Assembly: GCF_000473205.1 (NCBI RefSeq)
Contig: NZ_AXBF01000004.1
Coordinates: 1-64,000, forward strand
Reading direction: 5' to 3'
Length of the DNA stretch: 64,000 nucleotides
Origin: Pseudophaeobacter arcticus DSM 23566
GTDB taxonomy: Bacteria > Pseudomonadota > Alphaproteobacteria > Rhodobacterales > Rhodobacteraceae
Below are positions 27,208-36,681 of the stretch, piece by piece. A program made the position numbers and the translations under genes. Within the stretch, counting starts at the first letter, position 1, and each line of letters starts with the position of its first letter. Under the pieces are notes generated by a model. The model worked only from the letters and a program-made list of their open reading frames with translations, was not told the origin of the DNA and made no database searches.

Positions 27208-27208
<1 letters not shown>
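26555..27208 (+). CDS. nqrD: Na+-translocating NADH:quinone reductase subunit D
   Basis: 217-aa six-helix membrane subunit, homologous to RnfE and paired with NqrE around an Fe centre. Family segments include [38 protein letters not shown] (with the conserved NC) and [14 protein letters not shown]. Translationally coupled to both neighbours by TGATG junctions. Confidence 0.95.
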
Positions 27209-27816
<608 letters not shown>

Positions 27817-27828
27817 GGGGCTGGCACA

Positions 27829-29052
27829 ATGGCTACTTTTGGACTTGGCATTGTCCTTTTTACCCTGATCGTTCTGGCGCTTGTCAGCATCATCATCGCG
27901 GCCCGTTCCAAGCTGGTCTCTACCGGCAATGTGAACATCACCATCAATGGCGAAAAAACCATTTCCGTACCTGCCGGTGGTAAGCTGCTGCAGACGCTGG
28001 CGGCGGAAAAGCTGTTTGTCCCCTCGGCCTGTGGCGGCGGCGGCACCTGTGCCCAGTGTCGGGTGCGGGTGCACTCTGGGGGCGGATCCATTCTGCCCAC
28101 CGAAGAGGGCCATATCACCAAGCGCGAAGCCAGCTGCGGCGACCGTCTGTCCTGTCAGGTCGCGGTCAAGCAGGACATGGAAGTGGAAGTGCCCGAAGAA
28201 GTGTTCGGCGTCAAAAAGTGGGAATGCACCGTGCGTTCCAACGAAAACGTCGCCACCTTCATCAAGGCGCTTATTCTGGATCTGCCCGAAGGCGAGGATG
28301 TGAACTTCCGCGCTGGTGGCTATATCCAGATCGAGGCCCCGGCCCATGCGCTGAAATACACCGACTTTGACATCGAAGAAGACTACCGCGCCGATTGGGA
28401 CCGCTTTAACCTGTGGCAGTATGAATCGGTTGTCACTGAACCGGTAGAACGCGCCTATTCCATGGCCAACTATCCGGATGAAAAGGGCATGATCATGCTC
28501 AACGTGCGGGTGGCCTCACCGCCGCCCGGATCTGAGGGCATCCCTGCGGGCATGATGTCGAGCTACATCTTCAACCTGAAACCCGGTGACAAGGTGACGA
28601 TCTCTGGTCCCTTTGGTGAGTTCTTTGCCCGCGACACCCAGAAAGAGATGGTCTTTATCGGCGGTGGCGCCGGTATGGCGCCCATGCGCAGCCATATCTT
28701 TGACCAGCTCAAACGTCTGGAAAACCGCGATCGCAAGATCTCCTTCTGGTACGGCGCGCGCTCCAGGAAAGAGATGTTCTTTGTTGAGGACTTCGACACG
28801 CTGGCGGCTGAGTTTGACAACTTTGACTGGCACGTCGCCCTGTCTGACGCGATGCCCGAAGACGAATGGACTGGCTACACCGGGTTTATCCATAACGTGC
28901 TGTTTGAAGAGTACCTCAAAAACCACCCGGCGCCGGAAGACTGCGAATATTACATGTGTGGTCCGCCGATCATGAACCAGTCGGTGATCAACATGCTGCT
29001 CGATCTTGGTGTCGACCGTGAAGACATCATGCTGGATGATTTTGGCGGCTAG
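27829..29052 (+). CDS. nqrF: Na+-translocating NADH:quinone reductase subunit F
   Basis: 407-aa NADH-oxidising entry subunit. It has an N-terminal membrane helix (about 4-26), a 2Fe-2S ferredoxin domain ([11 protein letters not shown] and the later cysteine in RLSCQ), an FAD domain with RAYSMANY, and an NADH domain ([25 protein letters not shown]). Closes the operon and is followed by a strong terminator hairpin. No rnf-like additions are seen, so this is a genuine NQR rather than RNF. Confidence 0.96.
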   Translation: MATFGLGIVLFTLIVLALVSIIIAARSKLVSTGNVNITINGEKTISVPAGGKLLQTLAAEKLFVPSACGGGGTCAQCRVRVHSGGGSILPTEEGHITKREASCGDRLSCQVAVKQDMEVEVPEEVFGVKKWECTVRSNENVATFIKALILDLPEGEDVNFRAGGYIQIEAPAHALKYTDFDIEEDYRADWDRFNLWQYESVVTEPVERAYSMANYPDEKGMIMLNVRVASPPPGSEGIPAGMMSSYIFNLKPGDKVTISGPFGEFFARDTQKEMVFIGGGAGMAPMRSHIFDQLKRLENRDRKISFWYGARSRKEMFFVEDFDTLAAEFDNFDWHVALSDAMPEDEWTGYTGFIHNVLFEEYLKNHPAPEDCEYYMCGPPIMNQSVINMLLDLGVDREDIMLDDFGG

Positions 29053-29070
29053 CCTGCTCTGGAAAATTAT

Positions 29071-29106
29071 AAAAAGCGGCTCCTGTGTCAGGGGCCGTTT
29101 TTATTT
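29071..29106 (+). terminator. Rho-independent terminator of the nqr operon
   Basis: AAAAAGCGGCTCCTG pairs with CAGGGGCCGTTTTT (one bulge and one G-U pair) around a 3-nt loop, ending in TTTTTATTT, 18 bases after nqrF. Confidence 0.8.
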
Positions 29107-29131
29107 GGCGATGGATTAATGGGCCAGGGTC

Positions 29132-29569
29132 CTAGGGCAGAGCAGGGGCTGATTTGCCAAGCGCCTTGCGGGCCAGTGCCAGAAAGGCTGCGCGCTCATC
29201 TGGCGTCAGCGCCTCCAGCATTTCGCCCTGCATATGTTCCACCAGCGGCAGGACCTCTTCGAACAACGCGCGACCTTTTTCAGTAAGCCGCACCTCGCGG
29301 GCGCGCCGGTCCCGCGCGCTGACGCTGCGGGCGACATAGCCCTTGTGATCCAGCCGGTCGATCACGCCGCCAATGGTGGCACGGTCATAGGCGATCTTGG
29401 CGGCGACTCCGGCCTGGTCGATCCCGGGGTAGGCGGCAATGGCATCCATGGCTGCAAACTGAACCGGTGTCAGGTCGTGGCCGGCCTCTTGCATCTGTTT
29501 TGCAAAGATATGGGTGGAGACCTGATTCAGCCTGCGGATCAGGTGCCCCGCCATATTCTGTACTCGCAT
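29132..29569 (-). CDS. MarR-family regulator (MobR-like)
   Basis: 145-aa winged-helix regulator with MarR signatures: GHDLTPVQFAAMDAI, the recognition region GVAAKIAYDRATIGGVIDRL and the wing VSARDRRAREVRLTEKG. The start at 29569 has AAGGA six bases upstream. Divergent from a 3-hydroxybenzoate 4-monooxygenase-like gene, the same pairing as MobR with mobA in Comamonas testosteroni, where 3-hydroxybenzoate relieves repression. Role here inferred from that context. Confidence 0.8.
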   Translation of the reverse strand: MRVQNMAGHLIRRLNQVSTHIFAKQMQEAGHDLTPVQFAAMDAIAAYPGIDQAGVAAKIAYDRATIGGVIDRLDHKGYVARSVSARDRRAREVRLTEKGRALFEEVLPLVEHMQGEMLEALTPDERAAFLALARKALGKSAPALP

Positions 29570-29633
29570 CGCCCGTTCCTTTTGCTCTCTAGCGTCGTTT
29601 TCTGTGTAATATAGCTGGGTCCCAGATGATAGG

Positions 29634-29680
29634 AAGTACACATATTAATTTCTTGACTCAATATAGTAAGTACAGATACT
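29634..29680 (+). promoter_or_regulatory. mobA-like promoter with two direct repeats (candidate MarR sites)
   Basis: TTGACT at 29653-29658 and GATACT at 29675-29680, 16 bp apart, make a reasonable sigma-70 promoter. AAGTACACATA (29634-29644) and AAGTACAGATA (29668-29678) are near-identical repeats one before the -35 and one over the -10, well placed for repression. Confidence 0.5.
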
Positions 29681-29732
29681 AAATAGTGCGACAGCCCTCG
29701 GGGGTCTGGTTTCACAGTGAAGGAGCACAGCG

Positions 29733-31646
29733 ATGCAGTTTTACAAAGAGGGTTTTCGAGGCGGCAATCCGGATGTGAAACCTGCGGCACCCGATCGTCG
29801 CGCGCGTGGACCCTTTGAGCCCCTGCCGGACCAGGTCGATGTGCTGATTGCCGGTTGTGGCCCGGCGGGGCTGTGCCTGGCAGCGCAGTTGGCGCAGTTT
29901 CCCGAAATCAAAACCATGATCGTAGAGCCCAAACCCGGACCCATTGAGAAGGGCCAGGCCGATGGGGTCAACACCCGCACCATGGAGATGTTCCAGGCCT
30001 TTGGCTTTGCCGAGACGGTCAAACGGGAAAGCTACTGGGTGAACCAGACAGCCTTCTGGTCACCGGACCCCAAGACCCCGGCGCATATCAGCCGTATTGG
30101 CCGGGTGCAGGATGTGCCCGAAGGTTCCTCCGAGATGCCGCACACGCTGATCAACCAGGCGCGGGTACATGAATTGTTCCTGGAGGTGATGAAAAACGCC
30201 CCCACCCGGCTGGAGCCGGATTATTCCTGGGCGGTCCGCGATCTGGTGGTTGACGCGGATACCACTGACCACCCGGTCACTGTCACCCTGGAAAACACCG
30301 GGGTGAATGCCGGTGAGACCAAAACGCTGCGCGCCAATTATGTGGTTGGCTGCGATGGGGCGCGATCAAAAGTGCGCACAGCGATTGGCGGTGAGCTGCA
30401 CGGCGATGCGGCCCATCAGGCCTGGGGGGTGATGGATATTCTGGCCAATACCGACTTCCCGGATGTGCGCCAGAAATGTCTGATTACCTCAGCCACAGAG
30501 GGCAATATCCTGATCCTGCCCCGCGAAGGTGGATCCCTGTTTCGCATGTATGTGGAGCTGGACAAGCTGAACCCGGATGAACGTGTCTCCAGCCGCAATT
30601 TTACCGCTGATGATATGATCGAGGCCGCCAACCGGATTATGCAGCCCTACAGTATCGACGTAAAAGAGGTGGTCTGGTGGTCGATCTACGAGATTGGCCA
30701 CCGGCTGACCGACCGGTTTGACGATGTGCCCGCGGGGCAGGATCGCACCCCCCGGGTCTTTACCGCAGGTGACGCCTGCCACACCCATAGCCCCAAGGCC
30801 GGGCAGGGGATGAATGTCTCGATGCAGGACAGTTTTAACCTTGGCTGGAAACTGGTGCAGGTCTTCAAGGGGCGCTCAGATCCCAGCCTCTTGCGCAGCT
30901 ACTCGGCTGAACGTTGGGGCGAGGCCAAACGGCTGATCGAGACGGATCACCAATGGGCGCGGATCATGTCGACGCCCCCCGGAGAGTCCCAACTTGATGG
31001 CGGCGAGATGCCACGGTTCCAGAAACAATTTGTCGAAAACCTGGAATTCACCGGCGGGTTGGCGGTGAAATACCGCGTTTCTGCGCTGGTTGGGCCTGAC
31101 ACCCATCAGGCATTGGCGCCGGGGTTTGAGATCGGGCGGCGCTTTCACTCCGCCCCGGTGGTCCGGGTGGCGGATGCCATGCAGATGCAGCTGGGTCACG
31201 TGGCAGAGGCGGATGGCCGCTGGCGGATCTATGCCTTTGCCGGCCAGAACAGCACTGCGGGATCCGACCTGTATCGGCTGTGTGACTGGCTGATGGCTGA
31301 CCCTGGTTCGGCTGTGCAAAAATACCGCCGCCGGGATGAGGACATTGATGCGGTGATCGACCTGCGTGCCATCTTCCAGCAGGGCTTTGACGTGCTGCTG
31401 GACCAAAAGATGCCCGCGATCCTGAAACCGCTTACAGGTAAGCTGGGGTTGCAGGACCACGAGAAGGTGTTTTGTGTCGATCACAAAGGCGCCGGGGATA
31501 TTTTTGCGATGCGTGGCGTTGATCGCGATCTGGGTTGCATGGTTGTGGTGCGGCCAGATCAGTATATCGCCCATGTGCTGCCGCTTGATGCCCATCAGGC
31601 CCTGGCGAACTTCTTTGATGGGGTGTTTCTGTCGGCCAGCGCCTAG
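29733..31646 (+). CDS. mobA: 3-hydroxybenzoate 4-monooxygenase-like flavoprotein
   Basis: 637-aa FAD-dependent aromatic hydroxylase of the phenol 2-monooxygenase group. It shows the FAD dinucleotide fold VLIAGCGPAGLCLAAQL, the conserved VVGCDGARS, the second FAD motif FTAGDACHTHSPKAGQGMN, and a C-terminal thioredoxin-like domain typical of the two- to three-domain hydroxylases. Length matches MobA (about 640 aa), which converts 3-hydroxybenzoate to protocatechuate with NADPH and O2. The divergent MarR gene supports this. A related phenolic substrate remains possible. Confidence 0.72.
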   Translation: MQFYKEGFRGGNPDVKPAAPDRRARGPFEPLPDQVDVLIAGCGPAGLCLAAQLAQFPEIKTMIVEPKPGPIEKGQADGVNTRTMEMFQAFGFAETVKRESYWVNQTAFWSPDPKTPAHISRIGRVQDVPEGSSEMPHTLINQARVHELFLEVMKNAPTRLEPDYSWAVRDLVVDADTTDHPVTVTLENTGVNAGETKTLRANYVVGCDGARSKVRTAIGGELHGDAAHQAWGVMDILANTDFPDVRQKCLITSATEGNILILPREGGSLFRMYVELDKLNPDERVSSRNFTADDMIEAANRIMQPYSIDVKEVVWWSIYEIGHRLTDRFDDVPAGQDRTPRVFTAGDACHTHSPKAGQGMNVSMQDSFNLGWKLVQVFKGRSDPSLLRSYSAERWGEAKRLIETDHQWARIMSTPPGESQLDGGEMPRFQKQFVENLEFTGGLAVKYRVSALVGPDTHQALAPGFEIGRRFHSAPVVRVADAMQMQLGHVAEADGRWRIYAFAGQNSTAGSDLYRLCDWLMADPGSAVQKYRRRDEDIDAVIDLRAIFQQGFDVLLDQKMPAILKPLTGKLGLQDHEKVFCVDHKGAGDIFAMRGVDRDLGCMVVVRPDQYIAHVLPLDAHQALANFFDGVFLSASA

Positions 31647-31735
31647 CCGCTGAGTCCGGGCCTTTCAGACCAGTCTTCAGAGCAGCCGTGAATAGTACCC
31701 TTTCGCGGGGTGTGAGCGCATCTCGGATACAATGT

Positions 31736-31765
31736 TTGACTATAATGGTTATGTCGTATAATCAA
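31736..31765 (+). promoter_or_regulatory. Promoter of the hydroxycinnamate operon with overlapping inverted repeat
   Basis: TTGACTATA (31736-31744) and TATAATCAA (31757-31765) are inverted copies with one mismatch, 21 bp centre to centre. The left arm contains a -35-like TTGACT and the right arm a -10-like TATAAT with a 15-bp spacer. A repressor on the repeat would cover the promoter; the MarR protein encoded at 33377 is the natural candidate. Confidence 0.5.
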
Positions 31766-31829
31766 TATGGAAACACATGTTGAACGCAGGGAGTGTCTTA
31801 CCCCTGTGTGTTTCACCGGGAGGCGATAA

Positions 31830-32594
31830 ATGCTGATTGACGGACAAATTGCGTTGGTGGCAGGTGGCGGCAGCGGCCTTGGGGCGGCTACGGCGCGCCT
31901 GTTGGCGGCGCAGGGGGCCAGGGTGGCGATCCTGGATTTTGATATCACCCGTGCCAACGATGTTGCTGCTGAAATTGGCGGCGTTGCGGTGCAGGCGGAT
32001 GTCAGCGATGAGGCCGCCGTGAGCGCCGCCATCGACAGTGCTGTTGACCAGCTGGGCGGGGTGCCCCGGATTGCGATCAGCTGTGCCGGGGTTGGCATGG
32101 CTGCGCGGATTGTCGGGCGCGAAGGCAAACTGTCTTTTGACGTGTTTGAAAAGACCCTGAAGGTCAATTTGTTTGGCACTTACAATGTGATGAGCCATGC
32201 CGCGCGGCGCATGGCCGAGCTGGAGCCGCTGGGTGATGGCGAACGCGGTGTGGTGATCAATACCGCCTCAGTCGCCTTTGAAGATGGCCAGTTGGGGCAG
32301 GCGGCCTATGCGGCCTCAAAAGGGGCTATTGCCTCCATGTGCCTGCCCGCCGCCCGGGAATTTGCCCAGTCCGGCATTCGCGTCATGGCCATTGCGCCGG
32401 GTCTGTTTCAGACGCCGATGATGGAGGGGCTGCCGCCGGAAATCGCCGAAAAGATCACTGCAAATATCCCCTTCCCCGCGCGGTTGGGCGCGCCCGAAGA
32501 ATTTGCCCTTTTGGCGCAGCAGATCATCTCGAACCCGTTCCTGAACGGGACCACAATTCGTCTGGACGGGGCCGTGCGCCTGCCGCCACGCTGA
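31830..32594 (+). CDS. SDR dehydrogenase, predicted beta-hydroxyacyl-CoA dehydrogenase (CouN-like)
   Basis: 254-aa classical short-chain dehydrogenase resembling type II 3-hydroxyacyl-CoA dehydrogenases. Cofactor motif GGGSGLGAATARLL at the N-terminus with an acidic LDFD after strand 2 (NAD preference), and catalytic residues in NTASVAF and AAYAASKGA. GGGAGG ribosome site 7 nt before the ATG. First gene of an SDR-crotonase-MarR-ligase-amidohydrolase operon; in that setting it would oxidise the beta-hydroxyl of a hydroxyphenyl-propionyl-CoA to the beta-keto ester. Confidence 0.75.
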   Translation: MLIDGQIALVAGGGSGLGAATARLLAAQGARVAILDFDITRANDVAAEIGGVAVQADVSDEAAVSAAIDSAVDQLGGVPRIAISCAGVGMAARIVGREGKLSFDVFEKTLKVNLFGTYNVMSHAARRMAELEPLGDGERGVVINTASVAFEDGQLGQAAYAASKGAIASMCLPAAREFAQSGIRVMAIAPGLFQTPMMEGLPPEIAEKITANIPFPARLGAPEEFALLAQQIISNPFLNGTTIRLDGAVRLPPR

Positions 32595-32604
32595 GGAGAC
32601 GACA

Positions 32605-33372
32605 ATGAGCGACCCAATTCTGAAGATCGAGATCGCCGATACAATCGCGACGCTGACCATGAACCGCCCCGACAAGCGCAACGCCATGTGCGAAGAGCTG
32701 TTGATCGCCCTGGACGCCTTCTTTTCGGCGCCGCCAAAAGAGGTGCGGGTGGTGATCCTGACCGGCACCGCGGGCCATTTCTGCTCGGGGTTGGATCTGT
32801 CGGAACATGTACACCGCTCCGCCGAAGATAACCTGTATCACTCGCGCCACTGGCATGCGGTGATGGAGAAAATCCAGTTTGGCGGCCTGGCCGTGGTCTC
32901 GGCCATCTTTGGCGCTGCCATTGGCGGCGGGCTGGAGCTGGCCTCTGCGACCCATGTGCGCATCGCCGAAGCTTCGACAATTTTCCAACTGCCCGAAGGG
33001 CGCCGGGGCATTTTTGTCGGTGGTGGCGCAACCGCGCGTGTTGGCCGCCTGCTGGGGCCGGATCGCATGACCGAGATGATGCTGACGGGCCGCAAATACA
33101 ATGCCGCAGAAGGCCTTGCTTTGGGGCTGACACATTATGCGGTGGGCGAAGGTGAATCCATGGCGCTGGCGCAGCAGCTAGCAGGCAAAATCGCCCGCAA
33201 TGCGCCACTGTCCAACTATCTGATGATACAGTCGATTGCGCGGATCAATGACATGTCCCAAAGCGACGGGTTGTTCACGGAATCCCTGGCTGCGGCCCTG
33301 TCGCAGACGACCCCCGACGCCGAAGAAGGCCTGAAGGCCTTTCTTGAAAAACGCGCGCCAAAGTTTCGGTGA
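32605..33372 (+). CDS. Enoyl-CoA hydratase/isomerase family protein (CouM-like)
   Basis: 255-aa crotonase-fold protein. Oxyanion-hole segments are HFCSGLDLSEH and FGAAIGGGLELASAT; LPEGRRGIFVGGGA replaces the common hydratase loop. It would hydrate a cinnamoyl-CoA-type ester formed by the ligase encoded two genes downstream. A bifunctional hydratase/aldolase (vanillin-type) role is the alternative, but the presence of both a dehydrogenase and an amidohydrolase gene favours the beta-oxidative route. Ten-base spacing after the SDR gene, GAGGAG upstream. Confidence 0.78.
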   Translation: MSDPILKIEIADTIATLTMNRPDKRNAMCEELLIALDAFFSAPPKEVRVVILTGTAGHFCSGLDLSEHVHRSAEDNLYHSRHWHAVMEKIQFGGLAVVSAIFGAAIGGGLELASATHVRIAEASTIFQLPEGRRGIFVGGGATARVGRLLGPDRMTEMMLTGRKYNAAEGLALGLTHYAVGEGESMALAQQLAGKIARNAPLSNYLMIQSIARINDMSQSDGLFTESLAAALSQTTPDAEEGLKAFLEKRAPKFR

Positions 33373-33376
33373 GGAT

Positions 33377-33874
33377 ATGAAAAAGCTAGATGGAAAAGCG
33401 GGCGGGGCCTCTGATGTGGTCAAATCCGAAGTGACCCATGTCAGCGATGCCACCCTGCGCCAGTTCATGGGGTATCACATGAAGCGGGCGTTCAACATTA
33501 TCCAGACCGATCTGGTGCGCACGCTCAAACCCTTTGATTTGCGGATGTTGACCTATACGGCGCTGGTTTTGATCGTCGACAACCCCGGCCTGCGCCAGTC
33601 GCAGCTGGCGGATGCCATGGATGTGGAACGCCCCAATCTGGTGGTGATCATCGACGAGCTGGAACGCCGCGAGCTGATTGTCCGCGACCGGGTGCCAACG
33701 GACCGGCGCGCCTATGCCCTGCAGGTGACGCTCACCGGGCGGCGGCTGTACGAGAAAGCCGTGGCTGCGGTCACCGCCCACGAAGCGCTGCTTTTGCAGC
33801 GGCTTGACGAAGAAACACGCCAGATTGTTGTCGCGGCGTTGAAAACAATCGAGACCAGCAGAGGGAAGGCATAG
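33377..33874 (+). CDS. MarR-family regulator (CouR-like)
   Basis: 165-aa regulator embedded inside the catabolic operon. MarR features: DLRMLTYTALVLIVDNPG, recognition region QSQLADAMDVERPNLVVIIDELE and wing RDRVPTDRRAYALQVTLTG. The ATG at 33377 is 4 bases after the crotonase stop, with GAGGA upstream; a longer start inside the crotonase gene is disfavoured. CouR-type regulators respond to hydroxycinnamoyl-CoA, which fits with the adjacent ligase gene. Likely binds the inverted repeat at 31736-31765 (inference). Confidence 0.8.
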   Translation: MKKLDGKAGGASDVVKSEVTHVSDATLRQFMGYHMKRAFNIIQTDLVRTLKPFDLRMLTYTALVLIVDNPGLRQSQLADAMDVERPNLVVIIDELERRELIVRDRVPTDRRAYALQVTLTGRRLYEKAVAAVTAHEALLLQRLDEETRQIVVAALKTIETSRGKA

Positions 33875-33877
33875 CTC

Positions 33878-35695
33878 ATGAAACGTACTTCGCAATTTCT
33901 CAGGCACTCGATTTCGCGCGAGGATCGCGCCGATGGCACCATTTTGCTGCGCTCAACCCATGATTTGGGGCCGGTTGTCGACAAGACCTCGGACTGGTTG
34001 CACCGCTGGGCCAAGGAGGCTCCGGATCGGGTGTTCCTGGCAGAGCGCAGCGGCGCCGGTTGGCGCGAGGAAAGCTATAGCGCCACGCTGCAAAAAGTGC
34101 GGCTGATCGCGCAGTCGCTGCTGGCGCGGGGCATGGGCGCAGATACGCCGATCCTGATCATGTCGGGCAATGGCGTGGATCACGGGCTTTTGGCGCTGGC
34201 GGCGCAGTATATCGGCGTGCCGGTGGCCCCGGTGGCTGAACAATATTCGCTGATCCATGGGGCTCATGGTCGGTTGCGTCAGGCCATTGAGCTGCTGCAC
34301 CCTACCATGGCCTATGTGGTGGATGCGGATCAATATGGTGAAGCCCTGAAGCTGGATGCACTGGAAGGTGTCGAGATCGTCGCCAGCCGTCCTGGCAGCA
34401 TTGAGACGGTCACGACATTTGACGCCTTGTTGCAGGGCGATGCCAGCGTTGGTCTGGATGCGGCCAATGCACAGGTTGGTCCGGATACCGTGGCCAAGAT
34501 CCTGATGACCTCGGGGTCGACCTCGGCGCCAAAGGGGGTGCTGACGACCCATCGGATGATGTGTGTGAACCAGACTCAACTGGCTGACGGGCTGCCGTTT
34601 TTGCGTGACCATCCGCCTCGGGTGGTGGACTGGCTGCCCTGGAACCATGTCTTTGGCGGCTCGCATAATTTCAACATGATGCTGGCCAACGGCGGCAGCT
34701 TTTATATCGACGATGGCAAGCCGGTCAAAGGCCTGTTTGACCGTACCCTGGAAAACCTGTCGATGGTGACAGGCAGTCTGGTGTTCAACGTTCCGGTTGG
34801 CTTTGCCATGCTGCGCGACGCGCTGGAAAAGGACACCGCCCTGCGCCAGCGGTTCTTTGAAAACCTGGATCTGCTGTTTTACGCCGGGGCCTCGCTGCCA
34901 CAGGATGTCTGGCAGAGCTTTGAAAAGATGGCGGTTGAGATCAAAGGCGAGGTGCCGTTGATGACCTCCTCCTGGGGGCTGACCGAAACCGCCCCCGCGA
35001 CAATGATGCAGCAAGAGCCAATTGGCCGTTCCGGCGTTGTCGGTGCGCCGGTGAACGGGGTGACGGTCAAGCTGATCCCGGACAATGACATGCGCTGCGA
35101 AGTGCGGGTCAAAGGCCCCAATATCATGCCCGGCTATTTTCAGGACGCGGAAAAAACCAAAGAAGCCTTTGATAATGAGGGCTATTTTATCACCGGCGAC
35201 GCCATGGTCTTTGTTGACCCTGATGATGTGAACAAGGGCATGAAGTTTGACGGGCGTATCTCGGAAGACTTCAAACTGTTGACCGGGACCTGGGTGCGGG
35301 CGGCAGGGCTGCGGATCGAAATGCTGGCCTGTCTGGCGCCACTGGCGGCGGATCTGGTGATCACCGGGCAGGACCGTGATGAGATTGGCCTGATGATCTT
35401 CCCGGACCGCGATGCGCTGGTCGCGGCGGGGTTCACACTGGAAGAGGACGACGGCGCTCTGACATGCCCGAAACTGCTGTCCGAGATCCATCACCGCCTG
35501 AACGAGCGTTCAGGCCGGGTCTCTGGCTCATCGACACGGGTGGCGCGCGCCATTGTGCTGGCCGAGCCCGCCTCACTGACCGAGGGTGAAGTCACCGCCA
35601 AGGGCAATCTCAACTTCCGCAAGGTGCTGACAGGACGCGCCGCGCTGCTGGGGCGGCTCTATGATGACGCTGCTAGCGGCATTGCAAAACTCTAA
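33878..35695 (+). CDS. Feruloyl/coumaroyl-CoA synthetase-like AMP ligase (CouL-like)
   Basis: 605-aa adenylate-forming ligase of the feruloyl-CoA synthetase subgroup, which is longer than ordinary acyl-CoA synthetases. P-loop TSGSTSAPKG, the group-specific DWLPWNHVFGGSHNFNMML, SSWGLTETAPATM, and a C-terminal region LTEGEVTAKGNLNFRKVL with the catalytic lysine. It would activate a hydroxycinnamate with ATP and CoA and so start the pathway. Starts 3 nt after the MarR gene stop. Confidence 0.82.
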   Translation: MKRTSQFLRHSISREDRADGTILLRSTHDLGPVVDKTSDWLHRWAKEAPDRVFLAERSGAGWREESYSATLQKVRLIAQSLLARGMGADTPILIMSGNGVDHGLLALAAQYIGVPVAPVAEQYSLIHGAHGRLRQAIELLHPTMAYVVDADQYGEALKLDALEGVEIVASRPGSIETVTTFDALLQGDASVGLDAANAQVGPDTVAKILMTSGSTSAPKGVLTTHRMMCVNQTQLADGLPFLRDHPPRVVDWLPWNHVFGGSHNFNMMLANGGSFYIDDGKPVKGLFDRTLENLSMVTGSLVFNVPVGFAMLRDALEKDTALRQRFFENLDLLFYAGASLPQDVWQSFEKMAVEIKGEVPLMTSSWGLTETAPATMMQQEPIGRSGVVGAPVNGVTVKLIPDNDMRCEVRVKGPNIMPGYFQDAEKTKEAFDNEGYFITGDAMVFVDPDDVNKGMKFDGRISEDFKLLTGTWVRAAGLRIEMLACLAPLAADLVITGQDRDEIGLMIFPDRDALVAAGFTLEEDDGALTCPKLLSEIHHRLNERSGRVSGSSTRVARAIVLAEPASLTEGEVTAKGNLNFRKVLTGRAALLGRLYDDAASGIAKL

Positions 35696-35705
35696 AGGAA
35701 ACAAA

Positions 35706-36578
35706 ATGGTAGATATTTCCAAAGTCCGTGCAATCGACTTTCATACCCATGCCGAGGAATCCTGTGGCTGCCACGCGGACGACGGCTATGACGAGCTGCA
35801 AAGCACCATGGCCAAGTATTTTGGCGCGCCTTGGCAGCACCCGCCAACCATCCCCGAAACCGCAGCACATTACCGCAAGCAAAACATCGCGGCGGTGATC
35901 TTTCCGGTCGATGCCGAGCGTGAGACCGGCTATCGCCGGTATTCCAACGATGAGGTGATCGACCTGGTCAAGCAGAACGATGATGTGCTGATCCCCTTTG
36001 CCTCGATTGATCCCTGGAAGGGCAAGATGGCGGTGCGCGAAGCCCGTCGCCTGATCGAGGAACACGGCATCAAGGGCTTTAAGTTTCACCCCACCATGCA
36101 GGGGTTCTACCCCAATGATCGCATGGCCTACCCGTTTTACGAGGTGCTGGCCGAGCACGGCTGTATTGCCCTGTTCCACACCGGCCAGACCGGTGTTGGC
36201 TCGGGCATGCCCGGTGGCAATGGCATGCGGCTGAAATACTCCAACCCGATGTATATAGATGATGTGGCGGTAGATTTCCCGGATATGAAGATCATCCTGG
36301 CGCATCCCTCCTTCCCCTGGCAGGAAGAGGCGCTGTCGGTGGCCCAGCACAAGCCCAATGTCTATATCGACCTGTCGGGTTGGTCGCCAAAATACTTCCC
36401 GCCAATCCTGGTGCGCTACTGCAACTCGATCCTGAAGAAAAAGGTTCTGTTCGGCTCGGATTGGCCGATGATCAGCCCCGAGCGCTGGCTGAGCGCCTTT
36501 GAGCAGATCGACATCAAGGACGAGTTGCGCGAAGACATCATCAAGAACAACGGCGCGCGGCTGTTGGGCTTGATGTAA
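35706..36578 (+). CDS. Amidohydrolase-2 family protein, predicted beta-ketoacyl-CoA hydrolase (CouO-like)
   Basis: 290-aa TIM-barrel metal hydrolase. Metal ligands are expected in AIDFHTHAEES, ALFHTGQT, LAHPSFPWQEE and LFGSDWPM. In Rhodococcus jostii the amidohydrolase CouO cleaves 4-hydroxyphenyl-beta-ketoacyl-CoA to the benzoate and acetyl-CoA, and co-occurs with the same set of partner families. The ATG at 35706 follows AAAGGAAAC at good distance. Last gene of the operon, followed by a 13-bp hairpin. Confidence 0.75.
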   Translation: MVDISKVRAIDFHTHAEESCGCHADDGYDELQSTMAKYFGAPWQHPPTIPETAAHYRKQNIAAVIFPVDAERETGYRRYSNDEVIDLVKQNDDVLIPFASIDPWKGKMAVREARRLIEEHGIKGFKFHPTMQGFYPNDRMAYPFYEVLAEHGCIALFHTGQTGVGSGMPGGNGMRLKYSNPMYIDDVAVDFPDMKIILAHPSFPWQEEALSVAQHKPNVYIDLSGWSPKYFPPILVRYCNSILKKKVLFGSDWPMISPERWLSAFEQIDIKDELREDIIKNNGARLLGLM

Positions 36579-36585
36579 TTGCCAG

Positions 36586-36619
36586 TACCAATCCCAGCCT
36601 CATCAAGCTGGGATTGGTA
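36586..36619. terminator. Bidirectional terminator between catabolic operon and sbnB
   Basis: TACCAATCCCAGC (36586-36598) and GCTGGGATTGGTA (36607-36619) form a perfect 13-bp stem with an 8-nt loop between convergent genes. No long U-run on either side. Confidence 0.6.
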
Positions 36620-36681
36620 GACCTTTGCCGGAGATCACGCTCCCTTATTGTGGTTCAGGTTGGTGACCTAGGGGCGTAAAA

